In this document: one piece after another, positions 15,560 to 21,090 of the stretch
How the letters are laid out: the number at the start of each line of letters is the position of its first letter
Position numbering within the stretch: the first letter of the stretch is position 1
Assembly: GCA_051653625.1 (NCBI GenBank)
Contig: JBOFWM010000081.1
Location: forward strand, 1-21,090
Reading direction: 5' to 3'
From: SFDP01 sp051653625
GTDB taxonomy: Bacteria; Bacillota; Clostridia; Lachnospirales; Lachnospiraceae
Length of the DNA stretch: 21,090 nucleotides
Notes under the pieces: model-generated
Told to the model about the DNA's origin: nothing
Databases searched by the model: none
The model's input: the letters and a program-made list of their open reading frames with translations, nothing else
Program-made: the position numbers and the translations under genes

Positions 15560-15940
15560 TTAGTTTAACGTTGCAAGCAATGCTCCTGATTCAATTGCAT
15601 CACCTACAGATACATGTATGCTTTGTATTTTCCCATCACTTGGAGCTACAACTGGAATTTCCATTTTCATTGCTTCCACAATTACAATTGTATCGCCTTG
15701 TTTTACAGATTGTCCAACACTACCCTCTATTTTAAATACTTTTCCTGCAGCGCCTGCTTCCACTTTAATACTACCTTCTGTGCTTGGTACTTCTACTTTA
15801 GCAACAGGCATTTCTTTTTTTACTGGCGCTACTGCTGCAACTTCTACTGCTTTCTTTACAGGCGCAACATTTGTTCCATTGCTTTCTTCTACTACTACAT
15901 CATACGATGTTCCATTTACTGTAATTGTGTAATTCTTCAT
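15560..15940 (-). CDS. Biotin carboxyl carrier protein of the sodium pump decarboxylase
   Basis: This 126-residue protein carries the biotin arm between the carboxyltransferases and the beta subunit. The biotinyl domain (about 57-126) contains the biotinylation motif EAMKMEI with target lysine K92. The N-terminal part is a short strand-rich segment (YTITVNGTSYDVVV), followed by an Ala/Pro/Val/Lys-rich linker with repeated PVKK units (about 27-52). This layout matches the 1.3S subunit of transcarboxylase and MmdC/GcdC. GGAGGA lies 10 bases before the ATG, in the end of the gamma subunit gene. No biotin carboxylase is in the cluster, which fits an ATP-independent transcarboxylation or decarboxylation role. 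Confidence 0.94.
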   Translation of the reverse strand: MKNYTITVNGTSYDVVVEESNGTNVAPVKKAVEVAAVAPVKKEMPVAKVEVPSTEGSIKVEAGAAGKVFKIEGSVGQSVKQGDTIVIVEAMKMEIPVVAPSDGKIQSIHVSVGDAIESGALLATLN

Positions 15941-15958
15941 TTCTCTATCTTCCTCCGA

Positions 15959-16720
15959 TCAATTCTTCCTTCTTCTTATACTTGTTACTCTATAATTATC
16001 TGCTGATATTGTATTATCTTCAATTGCACCAGTTTCTGTTTCGCTTTCAATATAGGCAGAAATAGCAGCTGTAATAACTGCAATCAGTTCTAAATCGTCT
16101 ACTTCTTGTTCTGTTACTTGTTCATCTTGTTTTACTTGAATTTCTTCCTTTTCTACAATTTGATCAAAAACATCTTGCTTATTTTTTTTGAACTTTTCTT
16201 CTAACATAGGTATAAATCTAAAACAAGAAATTAAAATACAAATCAATATTAATATACTAAATACTACACTCATTCCAATTGCCGTATTTAATCCAGCATT
16301 TTTCATTAAATCTCCAAAAGAGAAGTTTGCATCCCCATTAATATTAGAAATAGCAAATGTATTGTCTAAGCTTATTTCTATAACACCATCTCTAATGCTT
16401 CCTGCAATATTTACATGAATTACGATTGCTTCTTTTTCATACTCTACTGTAACAGAAGTTATCCCTTGATAAGTTCCTGTACTTTCTAACATAGCTTTTA
16501 TACTAGATAATCCTGCGTATATAATAGACTCATTTTCATAAATTGCCATTTCGTCAGCATTTATGACTTCAACAAGTGTATCTACTACTTGTTTCCCATA
16601 ATTTACTAACTCATTTTCTGATACATCATATTGACTAGAATAATCTACTTGCTCTGTAGCACATGCGACCTGAAAAATCATACAAGCAATGATACTAAAT
16701 ACTATAACTACTTTCTTCAT
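15959..16720 (-). CDS. oadG: OadG-like gamma subunit with added extracytoplasmic domain
   Basis: The gamma subunit holds the decarboxylase complex together at the membrane. Here it has 253 residues instead of the 80-120 common for OadG. An N-terminal signal-like helix (1-20) ends in QVAC, which resembles a weak lipobox. A region of about 120 residues (25-140) follows that would lie outside the cell. The OadG-type transmembrane helix is at about 144-167 (AIGMSVVFSILILICIL). After an acidic, lysine-rich linker comes ELIAVITAAISAYIE (211-225) and the terminal RVTSIRRRKN, both typical of OadG proteins. GGAG lies 6 bases before the ATG at 16720, preferred over an ATG four codons upstream. The role of the outer domain is unknown. 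Confidence 0.85.
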   Translation of the reverse strand: MKKVVIVFSIIACMIFQVACATEQVDYSSQYDVSENELVNYGKQVVDTLVEVINADEMAIYENESIIYAGLSSIKAMLESTGTYQGITSVTVEYEKEAIVIHVNIAGSIRDGVIEISLDNTFAISNINGDANFSFGDLMKNAGLNTAIGMSVVFSILILICILISCFRFIPMLEEKFKKNKQDVFDQIVEKEEIQVKQDEQVTEQEVDDLELIAVITAAISAYIESETETGAIEDNTISADNYRVTSIRRRKN

Positions 16721-16738
16721 CACTAGCTCCATTCTTAC

Positions 16739-18166
16739 TTATACTGTACCATGCTTTTTAGCTGGTTGTTCCACTCTTTTTGTAAATAACATTTCAAAGG
16801 CACCAATTACATATTTTCTAGTATCGCAAGGATTAATTATAGTATCTATATATCCTCTTCTTGCTGCACTTTCTACATTATTTTGTAAGGCTTCATATTC
16901 TTTTGAAAAAGATTCAATTTTATCAAATCCTTGTCCATTACACATAATTTTTGCAGCCAATGTTGCATCCATCGTTCCAATCGTTGCATTAGGCCATGCA
17001 AATGTCATATCTGCTCCAATTGATTTTGAATTCATAGCAATATATGCGCTTCCCATTGCTAGTTCAACAATAACATTTACTTTTGGCACAGTCGCACTTG
17101 CAAATGCATATGTTAATTTAGCAACTTGTTTAGCAATATTTTTTTCTGCACACATACTTGCTTCAAATCCTTTTACATTCGTAAATGTAAGAAGTGGTAT
17201 TTCAAACGCATCACAAAAACGCACAAAATCTGCCGCTTTTTCACATCCTTTCACCGTTAAAACAGGTTCAAAAGTCTCTATTACTTCCCCATCTTCTAGT
17301 AATGCTGTTCTATTTCCTATCGCACCAACTGTAACACCATTTAATTTGATAAATCCCGTTACCATTGCTTTTGCAAAATTCGGTTTTATTTCATAAAAGA
17401 ACTGATCGTCTGATATTTGACTCATAGCTAATCTTATGTCTTTATAATTGTCTTCTAATCCATTACATGTTCTATTTAAGTTATCCATACACTCCGTGTA
17501 TGAATCATCATCTTCGTTACTTGATGGCAAAATTGTTATTAGCTCTCTAATTTGTTCTAGTATCTCTTCTTCTTTTCCAACTACATCAACAATACCTGTT
17601 GTTAATTCTTGAAAACTAGCACTTGAAGTATCACACTTTGCGATCTCATTCCCATTAAGTGCATTTGGAGAATTAATAAATAAGTGTGCTGATTGTTCTT
17701 CCATAAATGTAAAATCTGTTAATGTTGGAATAATAGCTAGTCCTCCACCACAGCTTCCAAACACTGCTGTAATTTGTGGTATAACTCCAGATGCAATTGT
17801 TTGTTTTAAATATAATTCTCCAAATCCATTTAACGCATCTGTTGCTTCTTGTAGTCTTAAACCTGCTGAATCAATTAATCCAATAACAGGTGCGCCTGTT
17901 TTTAATGCTAATTCATAGATTTTAACAATCTTTTTCGCATGCATTTCTCCAATGCTTCCTCCTAAAACTGAAGAATCTTGGCTATATACATATACAAGAT
18001 GTCCATTAATTACTCCATATCCTGTAATTACACCATCTCCTGGTGTTTCAGTTTGTGATAAATTAAAATCTGTTGCTCTTGCTGTTACAAGTGCTCCAAT
18101 TTCCACAAAACTATTATCATCGAGTAAATTTATAATTCTTTGACTCGCTTGTGTTGTAGTACCCAT
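16739..18166 (-). CDS. Acyl-CoA carboxyltransferase (PccB/MmdA/12S type)
   Basis: A crotonase-fold carboxyltransferase that moves a carboxyl group between biotin and an acyl-CoA. The 475-residue protein has two homologous halves. The N-half has SVLGGSIGEMHAKKI (66-80), LIDSAGLRLQE (98-107) and the oxyanion loop GSCGGGLA (137-144). The C-half has FVRFCDAFEIPLLTF (314-328) and the second oxyanion loop GSAYIAMNSK (372-381). This is the layout of MmdA, PccB and the 12S subunit. The acyl-CoA cannot be told from sequence; methylmalonyl-CoA is the likeliest guess. GGAGGG 9 bases before the ATG at 18166 and the position of the promoter argue against the ATG nine codons earlier. First gene of the pump operon. 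Confidence 0.9.
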   Translation of the reverse strand: MGTTTQASQRIINLLDDNSFVEIGALVTARATDFNLSQTETPGDGVITGYGVINGHLVYVYSQDSSVLGGSIGEMHAKKIVKIYELALKTGAPVIGLIDSAGLRLQEATDALNGFGELYLKQTIASGVIPQITAVFGSCGGGLAIIPTLTDFTFMEEQSAHLFINSPNALNGNEIAKCDTSSASFQELTTGIVDVVGKEEEILEQIRELITILPSSNEDDDSYTECMDNLNRTCNGLEDNYKDIRLAMSQISDDQFFYEIKPNFAKAMVTGFIKLNGVTVGAIGNRTALLEDGEVIETFEPVLTVKGCEKAADFVRFCDAFEIPLLTFTNVKGFEASMCAEKNIAKQVAKLTYAFASATVPKVNVIVELAMGSAYIAMNSKSIGADMTFAWPNATIGTMDATLAAKIMCNGQGFDKIESFSKEYEALQNNVESAARRGYIDTIINPCDTRKYVIGAFEMLFTKRVEQPAKKHGTV

Positions 18167-18175
18167 TTTTTTAAG

Positions 18176-18181
18176 CCCTCC
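18176..18181 (-). promoter_or_regulatory. Ribosome binding site setting the carboxyltransferase start
   Basis: GGAGGG on the minus strand, 9 bases before the ATG at 18166. The alternative ATG at 18193 has no good ribosome binding site and would be almost leaderless given the -10 box at 18202-18207. Confidence 0.7.
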
Positions 18182-18201
18182 ATTTATTTGCATTCTTTCG
18201 A

Positions 18202-18210
18202 ATTATATCA
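18202..18210 (-). promoter_or_regulatory. Candidate extended -10 promoter of the pump operon
   Basis: TGATATAAT on the minus strand is an exact TATAAT with the extended TGn element. The hexamer 17 bases upstream (TTCTTC) is a poor -35 box, which extended -10 promoters tolerate. It lies in the 72-base gap between the diguanylate cyclase-like gene and the carboxyltransferase gene, in which I see no convincing terminator. Confidence 0.6.
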
Positions 18211-18238
18211 CACCTCTTATAAAAGAAGAAGATTTTCT

Positions 18239-19513
18239 TTAATAAATAATACGATTTCTTCCTTTTTCTTTTCCATAATGTATTTTTTCATCCGCTTTTT
18301 TTAATATTTCTCGTTTCCCTTTCCCAGTTCCTTTTATAACTGCAAAAGTCATGGTAACTTGAACAATTTGATCTTTATATCTTACTTTATGATCTTCTAT
18401 TTTTCTACGTAGTCCCTCTAAAAATAGCAAAGCCTCTTTTTCATCCTTTTCAAATACAAATAAAAATTCTTCTCCACTCCATCTTGCAACATATCCAATA
18501 TTAATTACATATTCTGCAATAACATTCGCAATTTCTTTTAAGAGTATATCTCCACATTCATATCCATATGTTTCGTTGATTTGTTTAAAATAATCGATAT
18601 CTCCGATAACACAAAAGAAATCTGTTGTCATTTCTTCATTTACCATTTGTTGTAAACGTTCTTCTCCATATCTTCTATTGTAAATCTTTGTCAAATTATC
18701 TTTTTCAATCATTTCACGTAGAGACTTTTGTACTTGAATAGAAAATTTCCCCATTTCCCCTATTTCGTCTTCTCTCTTTAATACAATCTCATCTAACGAT
18801 GTCTTCAAATTGCCTTTTGAAACTTGATACAAAAACTTTTCAATTTTATGTATCACGGAAACCATATTTTTTGCATAATTAATACAGATAAAAAGAACAA
18901 TAAGAAGAACAACAATTGTAATTAGAATATTAGGCGCAATACTCACTAAAATATCGTTCATTACTACTTTAGTAGGTTTAGTTACACATATGAAACCGAT
19001 ACAACTCCCATCCTTTTGAATAATTGGATAACAATAGGCAAAGTATTGTGCTCCTTGTATTCCAAGTTCACGATAAAATTGTTCTTTTTTCTGAACAATT
19101 ACATCTTCAACAATTTTCGAATGCACCGTTCCACCAACAACTCTTTCCCCATTTTCATTTTCAATGGTGGTGAAAATAAATTGGTTTCTAAGGTAAATAG
19201 AAATATCCAATTGCGTTCTTTGTTTAATTCTGTCAATGAACTCTTGATCAAGATTTAAAATCATATCTTCTTTCTCATATTCTGTAAGTTCCTCTTCACT
19301 TAATCCAATCTCTTTTTCATACAATACATCAAAAGAAAGCGCAAGTACATTTGCCATTCCTTTTAGTCCTGTTTTTACTTCTTTGTACATAGCATTCGAA
19401 AAAAAGAAATAATTCGCACTTGAAACAATGATACTAAAAATGATGATAGGGGCTAATGACATTTTAAAAAAGCTATATTTTATACTATTATAATTCTTTT
19501 TTTTCTTATCCAT
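18239..19513 (-). CDS. Membrane-bound GGDEF protein with extracellular sensor and HAMP
   Basis: A predicted diguanylate cyclase, which would make cyclic di-GMP from two GTP. The 424-residue protein has a helix at about 20-38, an outer region of about 150 residues (40-190) that resembles a Cache-type sensor, a second helix (191-212), a HAMP-like linker (213-270), and a GGDEF domain (about 271-424). The signature reads RWSGEEF (344-350), so the first glycine of GGEEF is serine; SGDEF/SGEEF forms can be active. DIDYFKQINETYGYECGD at 305-322 holds the metal and substrate residues. The inhibitory RxxD site just upstream is absent (INIG instead). AAGGAGG 8 bases before the ATG at 19513 decides the start over an upstream ATG. 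Confidence 0.92.
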   Translation of the reverse strand: MDKKKKNYNSIKYSFFKMSLAPIIIFSIIVSSANYFFFSNAMYKEVKTGLKGMANVLALSFDVLYEKEIGLSEEELTEYEKEDMILNLDQEFIDRIKQRTQLDISIYLRNQFIFTTIENENGERVVGGTVHSKIVEDVIVQKKEQFYRELGIQGAQYFAYCYPIIQKDGSCIGFICVTKPTKVVMNDILVSIAPNILITIVVLLIVLFICINYAKNMVSVIHKIEKFLYQVSKGNLKTSLDEIVLKREDEIGEMGKFSIQVQKSLREMIEKDNLTKIYNRRYGEERLQQMVNEEMTTDFFCVIGDIDYFKQINETYGYECGDILLKEIANVIAEYVINIGYVARWSGEEFLFVFEKDEKEALLFLEGLRRKIEDHKVRYKDQIVQVTMTFAVIKGTGKGKREILKKADEKIHYGKEKGRNRIIY

Positions 19514-19558
19514 ACACTCATCCTCCTTAACATATAACGTTATTTTATTTATGTATTT

Positions 19559-19564
19559 ATTATA
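19559..19564 (-). promoter_or_regulatory. Candidate -10 box upstream of the diguanylate cyclase-like gene
   Basis: An exact TATAAT on the minus strand, 45 bases before the ATG at 19513. I find no -35 box at the usual distance; TTGATG lies 20 bases upstream, which is too far for a normal promoter. The gene may also be read from the carboxypeptidase gene before it, since no terminator is seen in the 81-base gap. Confidence 0.35.
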
Positions 19565-19594
19565 CACAATTCTTATATATTAAGCATCAAGAAC

Positions 19595-20863
19595 TTATGA
19601 AAAGATCAGAAAATTTTCCATTACTTGAAAAAAGCACCAGTAAAAATCTATTTCCTCTATAGAATCGCCACTTGTAACTTCAAAAGACTCTAACACCTCA
19701 TCATTAAGCATTATTTTTACACTTCCAATGCAAGCTCCTTTCAAAACAGGTGCAACTAATTCCTCTTGTTTATCATACACAAAATATAAGTCATCCTCTT
19801 CTTTTAGCAATATGGATTCGTAAGAAAACTTCATTTCTAACAATAAATTGCTATAAGCAATATCACCAATATGATTTGTTTTTCCGTTCTTCACAATAAT
19901 AGGATCGAAAAAGGATTCTTCTAAAACCAGATCATTTAAATATGCCTTTTGATAGTTTTCTATTCCGTAATTCATTAATGCTTTTGTATCACTCCATTTA
20001 TAGGTTCTATTATTTGGCCATCCACATGCAAGCAATGCAACAATATATGTTTTATCATCACGCTCTAATGCCCCAACATAACAATATCCTGCTTTATTAG
20101 TAAATCCTGTTTTCCCACTTAGTGCACCTGCCATCATTTGTAAAAATGCATTTTTATTACTGCAAGAAAAAGTTCTTGTTCCTTTTGTAATTGTTTCATC
20201 TTCATTCTTTTTATAATTTGAGAACGTATACGATTGCATTCTAGTAATTTCTAAAAACATTTCTTTTTGTGGTGATTCCATAATACAATATCGCATAAGA
20301 AGGCTCAAATCTTTTGCAGTAGTTCCATGATTTTGTTCTACAATTTCACCTGTATCTGTCTTTACACTTGCAACACCATCTAAACCATTTGGTGTCACAA
20401 AAAAAGTATTTTCACATCCAACTTTTTGGGCTAATTCATTCATAAGAGTAGCAAATCCTATTGTATCCCCACCAATATGTTCAGCAATTGCAACGGCAAC
20501 GTCATTGTGCGATTCTAACATCAAGGAGTATAATAAATCTTTTAAATAATAATATTCTCCCTCATTTGCATTCAATTGTACATCCGGCATTCTTGAAGCA
20601 TTTTTAGAAATATAAACTAGATCCTCTAAATTTCCAAGTTCTAGTGCTAAGATACATGTAACAATTTTTGTTGTACTTGCATTTGCCATAAATGCCTCTT
20701 CATTTTTACTATACAAAATACGCCCTGAATCTGCATCCATCAAAACCGCAGATTGGGCGTATAAGTTAATGTTTGTCTCTTCATTTGCATAACATAATGT
20801 ATGATTTGTAACTACGAAAAAAAAGAGTAAGAAAAAGAAAAGATAGTTTTTATTTTTTTTCAT
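19595..20863 (-). CDS. dacF: D-alanyl-D-alanine carboxypeptidase (PBP5/DacF family)
   Basis: This penicillin-binding protein removes the terminal D-alanine of peptidoglycan stem peptides outside the membrane. The 422-residue precursor has a very hydrophobic signal peptide (1-26, after KKNKN). The three active-site motifs are complete: S63-T-T-K66 in ASTTKIV, S118-H-N120 in ESHNDVAV and K251-T-G253 in GALSGKTGFT. The region after about 330 is the beta-rich C-terminal PBP5 domain, and the last 20 residues contain FYWCFFQVMENFLIFS, a likely membrane-anchoring end. Clostridial relatives are often called DacF and linked to sporulation or vegetative wall trimming; the sequence does not decide which. 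AGG lies 7 bases before the ATG. Confidence 0.94.
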   Translation of the reverse strand: MKKNKNYLFFFLLFFFVVTNHTLCYANEETNINLYAQSAVLMDADSGRILYSKNEEAFMANASTTKIVTCILALELGNLEDLVYISKNASRMPDVQLNANEGEYYYLKDLLYSLMLESHNDVAVAIAEHIGGDTIGFATLMNELAQKVGCENTFFVTPNGLDGVASVKTDTGEIVEQNHGTTAKDLSLLMRYCIMESPQKEMFLEITRMQSYTFSNYKKNEDETITKGTRTFSCSNKNAFLQMMAGALSGKTGFTNKAGYCYVGALERDDKTYIVALLACGWPNNRTYKWSDTKALMNYGIENYQKAYLNDLVLEESFFDPIIVKNGKTNHIGDIAYSNLLLEMKFSYESILLKEEDDLYFVYDKQEELVAPVLKGACIGSVKIMLNDEVLESFEVTSGDSIEEIDFYWCFFQVMENFLIFS

Positions 20864-20927
20864 TATTCAACCTAAATTATTTCTTACATTAACTATATGA
20901 CAATAAATGCTTCATTAGAATACACTT

Positions 20928-21090
20928 TTAATTTGCACTTTCATATAACGAATAATAAAATCCTTTTTGTTTTAATAATGCTTCATGATTTCCTTGTTCA
21001 ATTACTTGTCCATCTTTCATGACTAAAATTATGTCTGCATTTCGAATCGTAGAAAGTCTATGCGCAACAATAAAACTTGTTTTATCTTTC
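20928..21090 (-). CDS. ABC exporter ATPase/permease, C-terminal end (truncated by window edge)
   Basis: Only the last 53 codons lie in the window. They contain the switch histidine in IVAHRLSTIRNAD, then ILVMKDGQVIEQGNHEALL and a C-terminal helix ending YSLYESAN. These are typical of the nucleotide-binding domain of ABC exporters in which the ATPase follows a transmembrane domain (MsbA/LmrA-like). The A-loop, Walker motifs and membrane part are outside the window, so the substrate and the fusion to a permease domain are inferred. The gene ends 64 bases before dacF with no clear terminator between them. Confidence 0.88.
   Translation of the reverse strand, partial: KDKTSFIVAHRLSTIRNADIILVMKDGQVIEQGNHEALLKQKGFYYSLYESAN

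Noticed and set aside
15825..15865. Apparent short direct repeats in the biotin carrier linker
   Set aside because: They encode the repeated Pro-Val-Lys-Lys and Ala-Val units of the flexible linker, which is normal for these proteins. They do not look like a mobile or regulatory repeat.
15614..16006. Two overlapping plus-strand open frames opposite the biotin carrier gene
   Set aside because: The translations are low-complexity (Tyr/Phe/Cys-rich or Thr/Ser-rich), as expected from the reverse complement of the Ala/Val/Lys-rich linker. The biotin motif on the minus strand is decisive.
16689..17396. Long open frame of 235 codons on the plus strand opposite the carboxyltransferase gene
   Set aside because: It lies antisense to a well-supported gene with both catalytic loops, has no ribosome binding site I can identify, and its translation shows no domain. 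It is a by-product of codon use on the other strand.
1..21090. Search for CRISPR arrays, insertion sequences, phage genes, toxin-antitoxin pairs or defence genes
   Set aside because: No regularly spaced repeats, transposase or integrase motifs, or known defence domains are seen. The genes form tightly packed core-metabolism operons.

Overview
The window looks like chromosomal DNA of an anaerobic, low-G+C Gram-positive bacterium, most likely a member of the Clostridia close to Lachnospiraceae. The support is AT-rich sequence with strong AGGAGG-type ribosome binding sites, a six-subunit Rnf complex, a four-domain S1 protein directly after ispH and cmk, a biotin-dependent sodium-pump decarboxylase cluster, and a DacF-type carboxypeptidase. 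The family assignment is inference; no rRNA or tRNA gene is present to settle it.

Layout. Almost everything is on the minus strand, so operons read from high to low coordinates. (1) Positions 5286 to 1 hold rnfC-D-G-E-A-B followed by the start of an unidentified one-helix membrane protein that runs off the left edge. (2) A plus-strand YprB-like nuclease gene (5423-6526) diverges from rnfC and ends at a bidirectional terminator. (3) A solo cheR (6588-7364) lies past the terminator of the next operon. (4) Positions 12802 to 7423 form a tight row: tetR-type regulator, RpiR-type regulator, BaiN-like flavoprotein, cmk, ispH and the S1 gene. It has a near-consensus promoter at its head and a terminator at its end. 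(5) Positions 18166 to 12929 encode a carboxyltransferase of the methylmalonyl-CoA/propionyl-CoA type, an OadG-like gamma subunit, a biotin carrier, the OadB sodium-pump subunit and an OadA-like carboxyltransferase, again ending in a terminator. (6) Upstream lie a membrane-bound diguanylate cyclase-like protein (18239-19513), a D,D-carboxypeptidase (19595-20863) and the last part of an ABC exporter gene cut by the right edge.

How the parts fit. Rnf couples ferredoxin oxidation and NAD reduction to export of Na+ or H+. The decarboxylase cluster couples removal of CO2 from carboxybiotin to Na+ export. Both are typical of anaerobes that supplement ATP synthesis with ion gradients. The middle operon mixes housekeeping genes (CMP kinase, isoprenoid synthesis, an S1 protein) with two transcription factors. 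A perfect 7-bp inverted repeat over its -10 box suggests that the TetR protein controls its own promoter and perhaps the housekeeping genes behind it.

I found no CRISPR array, insertion sequence, phage gene, RNA gene or defence island, and no gene-free stretch above 300 bases. The window reads as core metabolism. The points most worth a second look are the two-carboxyltransferase pump operon with its enlarged gamma subunit, the ispH/S1 overlap, the predicted TetR operator, and the cysteine-rich tail of RnfE.
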